Below, piece by piece: positions 33,459 to 42,066 of a stretch of DNA of 64,000 bases. How positions within the stretch are numbered: the stretch's first letter is position 1; every line of letters begins with the position of its first letter. Source of the DNA: Streptomyces sp. NBC_00513 (lineage in GTDB: Bacteria; Actinomycetota; Actinomycetes; Streptomycetales; Streptomycetaceae). The notes under the pieces were generated by a model. That model was given only the letters and a program-made list of their open reading frames with translations. It made no database searches and was not told the DNA's origin. The position numbers were made by a program, and so were the translations under genes. Location: the NCBI RefSeq assembly GCF_041431415.1, contig NZ_CP107845.1, positions 6,696,001 through 6,760,000 of the forward strand, written 5' to 3'.

Positions 33459-35036
33459 TCACACCCGGCCCGCCGTGGGCACGCCGTCCACGTACGTGTC
33501 GAGCACCTCGATGTCGCCGATGCGCGAGGTCTCCACCCGCGTGGGATCGTCGGCGAGCACCACGAGATCGGCCCGCTTCCCCGGCGTCAGAGTGCCCGCG
33601 CGGTCCTCCCAGCGGCAGGCGCGGGCGCCGCCGACCGTGTACGCGTACAGGGCCTCCTCGACGCTGATCGCCTCGTCCGGGCCGATCGCCCGCCCCGACA
33701 GCGAGGTCCGCTCGACCATGAACTGGACGGCCCGCAGGGGGGAACCGTCCGTCACGGGCCGGTCGGAACTGCCCACCAGGGTCACCCCGTGGTCGAGGAA
33801 CCCGCGGCCCCGGTACATCCACGGGGCCCGCTCGGGACCCATGACGGCCGCGTAGTCGTCCCCGAAGTACCGCAGGAAGTTCGGCTGGACCACCGCACTG
33901 AGACCCAGCGCGGCGAACCGCGGCAGCTGGTCCGGGCGGATCAGTCCGGCGTGTTCGATCCGGTGCCGGGCGTCCGGCCGGGGCCGCAGGGCCTGGGCCC
34001 GCTCCAGCGCGTCCAGGGCGAGGTCGGCGGCACGGTCGCCGATGGCGTGCACCGCGAGCTGCCAGCCGGCGAGGTGCCCGTCCACGATCAGCTCCGTGAT
34101 CGCCTCGGGGGAGTCCTGGAGTTCACCGATCCCGTCCGTCCCGACGTACGGGCCGGTCAGCGCGGCCGTACGGGCCATCATGCCGCCGTCGGTGTAGATC
34201 TTGAGCGCGCCGACGGACAGCCAGTCGTCCCCGAACCCGGTCCGCAGCCCGAGGTCGAGCGCGCGCGGGAAGCCGTCGTCCGCGTGGGCCGCCACGGGGC
34301 GCAGGGTGTCCCCGGCCGCCATCAACTGGACCCGCAGCGGAAGCCGGCCCCGGTCGCGCAGTGCCTGGTAGGCGCCGGCCTCGACCGGGCTGTGGCCGAG
34401 GAGCCCGCCACCGATCCCGGCCTCCGCGCAGGCGGTGATGCCCTCGCCCAGGCACTGCCAGCCGGCGCGTTCGATGGCGTCGGCCAACTCCTCCTGGGAG
34501 TAGGGCAGTCGCAGCCGTCGGGCGGCGGTCATGGCGCTCTCGGCGAGGAAGCCCCCGCCGGCCGCGTCCGAGGCGGGCAGCAGGTCCAGGACAGCGCTGT
34601 TGACCACGCAGCCGTGCCCGGAGTCGTGCAGCATGAACACCTTGCGGCCGTCAGCGACCTTGTCCAGTTCGACGGCCGTCAGATGCCGCCCCAGGGCCCG
34701 CTGGTCGTATCCGACGATGTCCACCCACGCCCCGACCGGCTTGTCCGCGACGGCCCGCGCTACCACCGCCAACACGTCCTCGACCCGCTCGCACGGCGCC
34801 ACGCTCGGCGTGGCGGCCTTCAGACCCGTCCAGGCCAGATGGACGTGGCTGTCGATGAACCCCGGCAGCACGGTGGCGCCCTGGAGGTCCACCACCTCCC
34901 GGGCGGGCAGTCCCGTCACCGCCTCGTCGAGGCCGACGATCCGGCCGCGCCAGATCCCGATGTCGTGGGCGACGGGGTGCGCCGGGTCCATGGTGACGAC
35001 GTGCGCGTTGGTCAGCCGCGTACTGAGCATGGGCAT
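33459..35036 (-). CDS. YtcJ-like metal-dependent amidohydrolase
   Basis: A 525-residue member of the amidohydrolase superfamily, YtcJ-like branch. The metal site is visible in order: DSHVH near residue 63, a Lys in GALKIYTDGG, His in AVHAIGDRA, His in HRIEHAG and Asp in GSSDRP; the C terminus closes with the usual beta-sandwich strand (GKRADLVVL). It has no secretion signal. The gene begins six bases after the stop of the siderophore ATPase, so it is likely the last gene of the iron-regulated uptake operon starting near 38091. Amide or formamide hydrolysis of the imported siderophore is an attractive guess; the family is broad and the sequence does not fix the substrate. Confidence 0.88.
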   Translation of the reverse strand: MPMLSTRLTNAHVVTMDPAHPVAHDIGIWRGRIVGLDEAVTGLPAREVVDLQGATVLPGFIDSHVHLAWTGLKAATPSVAPCERVEDVLAVVARAVADKPVGAWVDIVGYDQRALGRHLTAVELDKVADGRKVFMLHDSGHGCVVNSAVLDLLPASDAAGGGFLAESAMTAARRLRLPYSQEELADAIERAGWQCLGEGITACAEAGIGGGLLGHSPVEAGAYQALRDRGRLPLRVQLMAAGDTLRPVAAHADDGFPRALDLGLRTGFGDDWLSVGALKIYTDGGMMARTAALTGPYVGTDGIGELQDSPEAITELIVDGHLAGWQLAVHAIGDRAADLALDALERAQALRPRPDARHRIEHAGLIRPDQLPRFAALGLSAVVQPNFLRYFGDDYAAVMGPERAPWMYRGRGFLDHGVTLVGSSDRPVTDGSPLRAVQFMVERTSLSGRAIGPDEAISVEEALYAYTVGGARACRWEDRAGTLTPGKRADLVVLADDPTRVETSRIGDIEVLDTYVDGVPTAGRV

Positions 35037-35042
35037 CGGTCC

Positions 35043-35900
35043 TCAGGAAGTGGGAGCCACCGGTTCCGGCGTCAGGGGGTGGCGGGTACGGGCGGTGGGG
35101 ACCATCAGCGGGGTGCCGGTCTCCGGGTCCTCGATGATCCGGCAGGGCAGGCCGAAGACGTCCCGCACCAGTTCGGCCGTCATCACCGTCGAAGGGTCGC
35201 CCTCGGCGGCGATCGTGCCGCCGGGCCTCATGACCACCAGGTGGCTGGCGTACCGGCAGGCCTGGTTGAGGTCGTGGAGCACGGCGACGATGGTGTGGCC
35301 CTTGTGCTCGTGCAGGTCGGCGCAGAGGTTCAGCACCTCCACCTGGTGGGCGATGTCGAGGTAGGTCGTCGGTTCGTCGAGCAGCAGGATCGAGGTCTGC
35401 TGGGCGAGCACCATGGACAGCCAGACGCGTTGGCGCTGCCCGCCCGACAGGTCGTCCACCGGCCGGTCGGAGAGTTCCAGCACTCCGGTCTGGCGCATGG
35501 CCTCGACCACCGCGTCCTCGTCCTCCGGGGCCCACTGCTTGAGCATCCGCTGGTGCGGGTAGCGCCCCCGGGCCACCAGGTCGCCGACGGTGATCCCGCC
35601 CGGGGCGGTCGAGGTCTGCGGGAGCAGGCCGAGCCGGCGGGCCACCTCGCGCGAGCGGTACGAGGCGATGGCGGCCCCGTCCAGGTAGACCTCGCCCTCC
35701 GTGGGCTTGAGCATCCGGGCGAGCGCCTTCAGCAGGGTGGACTTCCCGCAGGCGTTCGGGCCGATGATCACGGTGAAGGAGTGGTCGGGGATGACCACCC
35801 CGAGGTCGGTGGCCACGGTCCGTTGCTCGTAGCGGAGGGTCAGGCCCTCGGCCCGCAGCCGGGCCGTCGGGACGGTGTCCGGAGCGCTCGTACGTGTCAT
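35043..35900 (-). CDS. Ferrisiderophore ABC transporter ATP-binding protein (FecE/FepC-like)
   Basis: A 285-residue ATPase of the iron-siderophore importer class. Walker A GPNACGKST, Q-loop LLPQTST, the family sequence ARGRYPHQ, signature LSGGQRQR, Walker B ILLLDEPTTYLD and the H-loop VLHDLNQACRYA are all intact. The ATG at 35900 overlaps the stop of the upstream permease as ATGA. It would energise uptake through the two permeases encoded upstream, with ligand delivered by a binding lipoprotein such as the one at 57757-58797. Confidence 0.96.
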   Translation of the reverse strand: MTRTSAPDTVPTARLRAEGLTLRYEQRTVATDLGVVIPDHSFTVIIGPNACGKSTLLKALARMLKPTEGEVYLDGAAIASYRSREVARRLGLLPQTSTAPGGITVGDLVARGRYPHQRMLKQWAPEDEDAVVEAMRQTGVLELSDRPVDDLSGGQRQRVWLSMVLAQQTSILLLDEPTTYLDIAHQVEVLNLCADLHEHKGHTIVAVLHDLNQACRYASHLVVMRPGGTIAAEGDPSTVMTAELVRDVFGLPCRIIEDPETGTPLMVPTARTRHPLTPEPVAPTS

Positions 35901-37012
35901 GCGCGGCTCTTTCGCGACTCGGTGACCAGCAGCCAGATGAGGTAGAGACCGCCGATGACTCCCGTGGCGGTGCCGACCGGAAGGAGGGCGTGGGTGAACA
36001 GGCGCTGTACCGCGAGGTCGCTCACGGCCAGCAGGACGGCGCCCATCAGGGCGGCCGGGACCAGGCCGGAACCCGAGGAGCGGATCAACTTGCGGGCCAA
36101 CTGGGGCGCGGCCAGCGCGATGAACACGATCGGACCGGTGACCGCCGTGGCGAAGGCGGCCAGCGAGACACTGACGATCAGCAGGGCGGTCCGGGTGCGC
36201 GCCACGTTCACCCCGAGCGCCATCGCGGTGTCGTCGCCCATCTCCACCATGGTCAGTCGGCCGCCGAGGAGGAACGCGAGCGGCAGCAGGACGGCCACGG
36301 CGATCCCGACGGCCGCCGCGTGGTCCCAGGTCCGGTTGCCGAGGGTGCCGACGAGCCAGGCCTGCGCCTCCAGCGCCTCCTGCCAACTGGCGCGGGTGAT
36401 CAGGTACGCGTTGACGGCGAGCAGCAGCGCGCTGACCCCGATGCCGATGACGACGAGACGGAACCCCTGCACGCCCCCGCGGAACACCAGCAGGTACACG
36501 GCGAGGGCCGTGCCCAGCCCGCCGATCAGGGCGCCGAACACGATCTGGGTCATGCTGCCGTGCAGGGTGACGATCACGACCAGTGCCCCGGTCGCCGAAC
36601 CGTTGGTGAAGCCGATGATGTCGGGGCTGCCCAGGGCGTTGCGGGTCAGGCTCTGCAGGATGGCGCCGCTCACCGACAGGGCGGCGCCCACGCACAGGGC
36701 GGTCACCAGGCGGGGCATGCGCAGCGTGTTGACGACGAAGTCGGCCGCTCCGGAGCCGCTGCCGGTGAGGGCCCGCAGGACCTCGGGCACGGACAGGGTG
36801 AAGTCGCCGGTCGTCAGGGTGACCAGCATGACGGCGACGAGCACGACGGCCAGCGTGCCGCCGACGAGGAGCGTACGGCCGTGGAAGCGCAGGGAGACGC
36901 CCCCTCGACGCCCGCGCACCACCCGGCCGGTGATCACCCGCGAGGGGGCGGTGGGACGGGACTTCGGGCGGACGGCCGCGGCGGGCGCCCCCGTTCCCCG
37001 GGCGGGGCTCAC
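35897..37012 (-). CDS. Ferrisiderophore ABC transporter permease (FecCD family), second
   Basis: A 371-residue polytopic permease of the FecCD/BtuC family with about nine to ten hydrophobic segments. Typical pieces are LRMPRLVTALCVGAALSVSG, LQSLTRNALGSPDIIGFTNG and GPIVFIALAAPQLARKLI. The GTG at 37012 overlaps the stop of the first permease (GTGA); a longer frame continues upstream inside that gene but is out of register with it and is not coding. It should form a heterodimer with the preceding permease. Confidence 0.95.
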   Translation of the reverse strand: MSPARGTGAPAAAVRPKSRPTAPSRVITGRVVRGRRGGVSLRFHGRTLLVGGTLAVVLVAVMLVTLTTGDFTLSVPEVLRALTGSGSGAADFVVNTLRMPRLVTALCVGAALSVSGAILQSLTRNALGSPDIIGFTNGSATGALVVIVTLHGSMTQIVFGALIGGLGTALAVYLLVFRGGVQGFRLVVIGIGVSALLLAVNAYLITRASWQEALEAQAWLVGTLGNRTWDHAAAVGIAVAVLLPLAFLLGGRLTMVEMGDDTAMALGVNVARTRTALLIVSVSLAAFATAVTGPIVFIALAAPQLARKLIRSSGSGLVPAALMGAVLLAVSDLAVQRLFTHALLPVGTATGVIGGLYLIWLLVTESRKSRA

Positions 37013-38091
37013 AGCATGACCAGCTTTCGGCGACGGCACAGGACGAGGAAGAGCGGCGCCCCGACGAACGCGGTGACGATGCCCACCTGGATCTCGCCGG
37101 GCGCGCCGACCACCCGGCCCAGGACGTCGGACCCGACGAGCAGGATCGGTGCCAGCAGCACCGAATAGGCCATCACCCAGCGCTGGTCGGGGCCGACCAG
37201 GAAGCGGGCCACGTGCGGGACCACCAGGCCGACGAACCCGATCGGGCCGGCGGCGGCGGTCGCCGCCCCGCACAACAGCATCACGGCGATCACCCCGAGG
37301 ATCCGGGTGCGGCCGACGTTCACCCCCAGGGCGCGGCCGAGTTGGTCGCCCATGGCGAGGGCGTTGAGGGAGGGGGCCAGCAGCAGGGCGAGGACCAGTC
37401 CGGCGACGACGAAGGGCAGGATCACCCACACCACGTCCATCCGCCGGCCGGCGAGCGCACCCACCGTCCAGTGGCGGAACTGATTGAAGGCGCGCGGGTT
37501 CAGCAGCAGGATCGCGGAGTTGAAGGCGTACAGCACGGCGGTGACGGAGGCACCGGCCACCACCAGCCGGTCCGGGGTGGCCAGTTTCCGTCCGGCCGAG
37601 CCGAGCAGGAAGACCACGACCGAGGCGACGGCGGCTCCCACGAAGGCGAACCAGACGTAGCCGAGGGCCGAACCGATGCCCAGGAAGGCGATGGCCACCA
37701 CCACCCCCGTCGAGGCCCCCAGGCTCACCCCGAGGAGGCCGGGGTCGGCCAGCGGGTTGCGGGTGAGGGCCTGCATCAGGGCGCCGGACAGCCCGAGGGC
37801 GACGCCCACGAGCAGTCCGAGCACGGTCCGGGGGATCCGGTAATCGTGGATGATCACGGAGGTCTGCGTGCCGTCGGGGTTCCACAGCACCCCCCATGTC
37901 GAGGTGAAGGGGATGTCGCGGGTGCCCGACCACACGCTCAGCAGGGCGATCACCACGAGCGCGGCGAGCGCGACCAGCAACCCCACGCTCCGCACGGCGG
38001 CCACGGCGGCCACCGCGGCTCCGCGTCCCCGAGGAGCCGGGAGCTCCTCGGCATCACGTCCGACCTTCGCCCGGGTCTCGACCGACAACAC
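37009..38091 (-). CDS. Ferrisiderophore ABC transporter permease (FecCD family), first
   Basis: A permease of about 360 residues, FecCD/BtuC family, with family pieces YRIPRTVLGLLVGVALGLSG, LMQALTRNPLADPGLLGV and GPIGFVGLVVPHVARFLVG. It is the first gene of the four-gene operon (two permeases, ATPase, amidohydrolase). An AGGGGAG ribosome site at 38094-38100 fits either the GTG at 38091 (tight spacing) or the next codon, TTG at 38088; both are possible. A DmdR/IdeR-type box lies 48 bases upstream, so expression should rise when iron is low. Confidence 0.94.
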   Translation of the reverse strand: MLSVETRAKVGRDAEELPAPRGRGAAVAAVAAVRSVGLLVALAALVVIALLSVWSGTRDIPFTSTWGVLWNPDGTQTSVIIHDYRIPRTVLGLLVGVALGLSGALMQALTRNPLADPGLLGVSLGASTGVVVAIAFLGIGSALGYVWFAFVGAAVASVVVFLLGSAGRKLATPDRLVVAGASVTAVLYAFNSAILLLNPRAFNQFRHWTVGALAGRRMDVVWVILPFVVAGLVLALLLAPSLNALAMGDQLGRALGVNVGRTRILGVIAVMLLCGAATAAAGPIGFVGLVVPHVARFLVGPDQRWVMAYSVLLAPILLVGSDVLGRVVGAPGEIQVGIVTAFVGAPLFLVLCRRRKLVML

Positions 38092-38138
38092 GGCTCCCCT
38101 CGGCGACCGATCGCACAATGCGACCAAGCACGTTCAAC

Positions 38139-38157
38139 TTAGGTGAGGCTAACCGAA
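38139..38157 (-). promoter_or_regulatory. Iron box of the siderophore uptake operon
   Basis: TTAGGTGAGGCTAACCGAA matches the DmdR/IdeR consensus TTAGGTTAGGCTAACCTAA at 17 of 19 positions. It is 48 bases upstream of the first permease gene, where a bound iron-loaded repressor would block transcription. Confidence 0.82.
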
Positions 38158-38239
38158 TGTTCTCGGAGGGGTCAACGCGCTTGCACGGCGGGGCAGTCCG
38201 TCCGGCGTGGGAATCGCACCCGATGGGGAGGGTCGAACA

Positions 38240-38258
38240 TTAGAGTAGCCTCACCTAA
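38240..38258 (+). promoter_or_regulatory. Iron box of the siderophore exporter operon
   Basis: TTAGAGTAGCCTCACCTAA matches the 19-base consensus at 15 positions and lies 22 bases before the exporter ATG. It is separate from the uptake-operon box about 80 bases away, so the divergent operons each have an operator. Confidence 0.75.
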
Positions 38259-38279
38259 CCCGACCTCCGGAGGTCCCGC

Positions 38280-39977
38280 ATGCTCGACGCCGGCCCACCC
38301 GGAGGTTCCGTCCTCCGGCGCGCGATCACCGCGCAGCGGCGCCGGGTCGCCGCCGCCTCGCTCCTCGGAACGACCCACCAGGCCTGCGAGGCGATGGTCC
38401 CCGTCGTCATCGGCGTCATCATCGACCGGGCCGTCGCCACCGGATCCGGAGCGGCACTCCTGCGCTGGCTGCTCGTCCTCGCCGTGCTCTTCCTCGTGTT
38501 GTCCACCTGCTACCGCACCGCGGCCCGCATCACCGACGGCTCCGGCGAACTGGCCGCGCACCGCATCCGCACCGAACTCGGCACCCGGGTCCTCGACCCG
38601 CGCGGCGGCGCCGACTCCGGCCGACTGCCCGGCGCGCTCACCGCCATGGCCACCGGCGACGCGGCCCGGGTGGGCGCCGTGGTCGCCGCCCTGCCGTACG
38701 GGATCGCCGCCGTCGCCGGACTCGCCGTCAGCGCCGTGGCCCTGCTGCGCGTATCGGTACCCCTCGGCCTGCTCATCCTGCTCGGGGTACCGCCCCTGTT
38801 GTGGCTCGGACACCTCATCAGCCGCCCCCTCGAACGGCGCAGCGAGGCCGAACAGGAACAGGCCGCGCACGCCTCGGGAGTCGCCGCCGACCTGGTCGCC
38901 GGCCTGCGCGTGCTCAAGGGCATCGGCGCCGAACCGGCGGCCGTGGACCGGTACCGCCGCACCAGCCGGGACTCCCTCGCGGCCGCACTGCGCGCCGCCC
39001 GCAGCCGGTCCTGGCACGACGGGGCGATCCTGTCCCTGACCGGCGTCTTCATCGCCGTCATCGGGCTGGTCGGAGCCCGCCTCGCCATGGACGGCTCGCT
39101 CAGCGTCGGTGAACTCGTCGCGGCCGTGGGCCTCGCGCAGTTCCTCCTCGGTCCCTTCCAACTCCTCACCTACGTCAGCGCCGAGTTCGCGCAGGGCCGC
39201 GCCTCCGCCGCCCGGATCGGCGAGGTGCTCGACTCCTCGCACGCCGTGCCCGCAGGAACCGCCACCCCGCCCGACCCGTTCACGGGGGGACTGCGGTTGC
39301 GCGGCGTCTCGTACGGGGCGCTGCGCGACATCGACCTGGACATCGCGGAGGGCAGCCTGGTCGGCGTCGTCTGCCCCGACCCGGCGGCCGCCACCGACCT
39401 GCTGCTGTGCCTCGGCCGCGAGTTCGACCCGGAGCGCGGCACGGTCGAGCTGGGCGGGATCGCCCTGTCCTCCCTCGATCCCGACGCCGTACGCCGCGCC
39501 GTCCTCGTCGCCCACCACGACGCCGACCTCTTCGAGGCCAGCCTCCTCGACAACGTCCGGGCGGGGGCCGACACCTCCGTGGCCGACCTCGGCCCGGTGC
39601 TCAACGCCTCCACCACCGACGACGTGGCCCGCGCGCTGCCCCAGGGCGTGCACACCCCGCTCAGCGAACGCGGCAGGTCGTTGTCCGGCGGCCAACGCCA
39701 ACGGGTCGCGCTGGCCCGGGCCCTGGCCGCCGACCCGCACGTCCTGGTCGTCCACGACCCGACCACCGCCGTGGACACCGTCACCGAGTCGCTGATCGCG
39801 GCCCGCCTGCGCGACCTGCGCAAGGGGCGCACCACGCTCCTCGTCACCACCAGCCCCGCGCTGCTGTCCGTCACCGACCGCGTCGTGGTCATCCGCGACG
39901 GCGCCGTCACCGCCGACGGCCGCCATCCGGAACTCGTCACCGACGACGCGTCCTACCGATCGGTGGTGCTCGTATGA
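38280..39977 (+). CDS. ABC exporter half-transporter with degenerate Walker motifs
   Basis: A 565-residue protein with an N-terminal transmembrane domain (about six segments, residues 1-310) fused to an ATPase domain. The nucleotide site is degenerate: the P-loop is CPDPAAATDLL, lacking the Gly-Lys-Ser/Thr, and Walker B is LVVHDPTTAVD, with Pro where the catalytic Glu belongs. The signature LSGGQRQR is intact. This fits one half of a heterodimeric exporter with a single active site. The ATG has a perfect GGAGG six bases upstream, and the stop overlaps the partner gene (ATGA). Position between uptake genes and the siderophore NRPS, and an iron box just upstream, suggest siderophore secretion. 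Confidence 0.92.
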   Translation: MLDAGPPGGSVLRRAITAQRRRVAAASLLGTTHQACEAMVPVVIGVIIDRAVATGSGAALLRWLLVLAVLFLVLSTCYRTAARITDGSGELAAHRIRTELGTRVLDPRGGADSGRLPGALTAMATGDAARVGAVVAALPYGIAAVAGLAVSAVALLRVSVPLGLLILLGVPPLLWLGHLISRPLERRSEAEQEQAAHASGVAADLVAGLRVLKGIGAEPAAVDRYRRTSRDSLAAALRAARSRSWHDGAILSLTGVFIAVIGLVGARLAMDGSLSVGELVAAVGLAQFLLGPFQLLTYVSAEFAQGRASAARIGEVLDSSHAVPAGTATPPDPFTGGLRLRGVSYGALRDIDLDIAEGSLVGVVCPDPAAATDLLLCLGREFDPERGTVELGGIALSSLDPDAVRRAVLVAHHDADLFEASLLDNVRAGADTSVADLGPVLNASTTDDVARALPQGVHTPLSERGRSLSGGQRQRVALARALAADPHVLVVHDPTTAVDTVTESLIAARLRDLRKGRTTLLVTTSPALLSVTDRVVVIRDGAVTADGRHPELVTDDASYRSVVLV

Positions 39978-41881
39978 GTTCCGACCGCACGCCCGAAGAG
40001 CCGACCGGGCCCGACGAGCCGTCCGGGTCGACCGACGCGCCGCCGCCGGGCGACCCGCACAACCCGGGCACGGCGAGCGCCGCCGCGCGCGCCATCCTGC
40101 CCGTGGCCACCGGCGGACAGACCCTCGCCGCCGTCGCCGAACTGCTGCGCGGACGCCGCCTCCAGGCGCTCACCGCCGCCGCCGTCCTCACCCTCGGCAC
40201 CGGCATCGGCCTGCTCACCGCCCCGATCCTCGGCCGCATGGTCGACCTGGTGGCCGCGCACCGGGGCACCGGCTCGCTGACCGTCCCCATGATCCTCCTG
40301 CTCGCGGTGGCCGTCGGCCGGGGCGCCGCCACCGCCCTCGGCAGCTCCCTCGTCGCACGGCTCGGCGAAACCGTCCTCGCCGGAGTGCGCGAACGGTTCA
40401 TCGAACGGGCCCTGAACCTCCCACTGGAACGCGTCGAACAGGCCGGCTCGGGCGACCTCACCTCACGGGTGACCGGCGACGTCACCCTCATCACCCGGGT
40501 CGTGCGCCAAGCCCTGCCCGAGTTCACCACCGCCCTCCTGACCATCGTGCTGACCCTGGCCGGACTCGCCGTGCTCGACTGGCGGTTCCCGCTCGCCGTG
40601 CTGCTCGCCGTCCCGGTCCACGTCCTGACCGTCCGCTGGTACATCCCGCGCGCGGTCCCCGTGTACGCCGCCCACCGCGTCGCCAACGGCGCCCTCCAGC
40701 ACCAGCTCCTCGACAGCGTGGGCGGCGTGCGCACGGTGCGGGCGTTCCGCCTGACCGGGCAGCACGCCCGACTGCTGGACGCGCGCTCGCGGGAGGCCGT
40801 GGACCTGGCCCTGCGCGGGATCAGGCTCGTCTCCGGCTTCTTCTCCCGGCTCAACCTCGCCGAGTTCATCGGACTCGCCGCCGTGCTGGTCACCGGCTTC
40901 CTGCTGGTCGGCAACGGCACCGTGAGCATCGGCACCGCCACCGCCGCGGCGCTCTACTTCCACGGCCTGTTCAACCCCGTCAACACGGCACTGTTCCTCA
41001 TCGACGACGCCCAGTCCGCCGGCGCGAGCCTCGCCCGGCTCGTCGGCGTCGCCTCCCTGCCGGCCGAGGAGGGACCCACGGGGGCGGCGCGACCGGCCGA
41101 CGGTTCCGTACGCGTCCGGGCGCTCGGCCATGCGTACGAGCCCGGTCACCCGGTCCTGACCGAGGTGGACCTGGAGGTCCGGGCCGGGGAACGCGTGGCG
41201 CTCGTCGGAGCCAGCGGCGCCGGCAAGACCACCCTCGCCAAGCTGATCGCCGGCGTCCACCGACCGACCTCCGGCTCGATCGAACTCGGCGGCGCCGACA
41301 CCCGCGAGCTCGGCCCGGCGGGCGTACGCGCCGCCGTGACCCTGATCAGCCAGGAGGTTCACGTCTTCGCCGGACCGCTCGCGGACGATCTGCGGCTGGC
41401 CAGGCCCGCGGCGACCGACGCGGAGATCACCGCCGCGCTGGCCCGCGTCGATGCCCTGACCTGGGTGGAGGCCCTGCCCGAGGGCGTGTCCACCGTCGTG
41501 GGGGAGGGCGGACATCGGCTGACGGTGACGCAGGCCCAACAACTGGCCCTGGCCCGGCTCGTGCTCGCCGATCCGCCCGTGGCGATCCTCGACGAGGCCA
41601 CCGCCGACGCCGGGAGCGCCGGCGCCCGCACCCTGGAAGCCGCCGCGCTGCGCGCCCTGGAGGGCCGGACCGGACTCATGGTCGCCCACCGGCTGCCGCA
41701 GGCGGCGAGCGCGGACCGCATCGTCGTCCTCGACCGGGGCCGGGTCGTGGAGAGCGGCACCCACGCGGAACTGGTCGCCGCGGGCGGCCGCTACGCCGGC
41801 CTCTGGGCGGCCTGGTCCGACAGCCGGCGCTCCGGTCCGACGGACGCCACCCTGCCCCTGCCCCGGCCCCGCGAGGCCTGA
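39974..41881 (+). CDS. ABC exporter half-transporter with canonical Walker motifs
   Basis: A 635-residue partner of the preceding protein: Pro/Ser/Asp-rich N-terminal tail of about 60 residues, six-segment transmembrane domain, then ATPase. Walker A is GASGAGKTT and Walker B VAILDEATAD, both intact, but the signature is LTVTQAQQ instead of LSGGQxQR. So this subunit supplies the working P-loop and the partner supplies the working signature. The ATG overlaps the partner's stop (ATGA), ensuring balanced synthesis. Probably exports the finished siderophore. Confidence 0.93.
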   Translation: MSSDRTPEEPTGPDEPSGSTDAPPPGDPHNPGTASAAARAILPVATGGQTLAAVAELLRGRRLQALTAAAVLTLGTGIGLLTAPILGRMVDLVAAHRGTGSLTVPMILLLAVAVGRGAATALGSSLVARLGETVLAGVRERFIERALNLPLERVEQAGSGDLTSRVTGDVTLITRVVRQALPEFTTALLTIVLTLAGLAVLDWRFPLAVLLAVPVHVLTVRWYIPRAVPVYAAHRVANGALQHQLLDSVGGVRTVRAFRLTGQHARLLDARSREAVDLALRGIRLVSGFFSRLNLAEFIGLAAVLVTGFLLVGNGTVSIGTATAAALYFHGLFNPVNTALFLIDDAQSAGASLARLVGVASLPAEEGPTGAARPADGSVRVRALGHAYEPGHPVLTEVDLEVRAGERVALVGASGAGKTTLAKLIAGVHRPTSGSIELGGADTRELGPAGVRAAVTLISQEVHVFAGPLADDLRLARPAATDAEITAALARVDALTWVEALPEGVSTVVGEGGHRLTVTQAQQLALARLVLADPPVAILDEATADAGSAGARTLEAAALRALEGRTGLMVAHRLPQAASADRIVVLDRGRVVESGTHAELVAAGGRYAGLWAAWSDSRRSGPTDATLPLPRPREA

Positions 41882-41884
41882 GCG

Positions 41885-41925
41885 CCCCGGGACGGCCCCG
41901 ATACGCAGACAAGAGCCGTCCGGGG
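41885..41925. terminator. Hairpin between convergent exporter and siderophore NRPS genes
   Basis: CCCCGGGACGGC (41885-41896) and GCCGTCCGGGG (41915-41925) pair over 11 bp with one extra G, around an 18-base loop, three bases after the exporter stop. The remaining bases up to the NRPS stop at 42067 show no gene. Confidence 0.5.
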
Positions 41926-42066
41926 CCCTGCCCGTCCTCGGGGGCTCCGGAGGGTCGGCCCCGCCGTCCGACCAGGCTCTTGGGCCGCGGCTCCGTCCCA
42001 TGGGTCTCGACGTACGTCAGGCAGGCGCCCCGGGGCTTCCCCGGGGGGCCTCGAACGGGTGGGTCG

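Noticed and set aside
35901..36695. Long upstream extensions of the siderophore ATPase, second permease and second exporter subunit frames
   Set aside because: Each extension overlaps the previous gene in another frame with shadow composition; ATGA/GTGA overlap starts explain the real genes.
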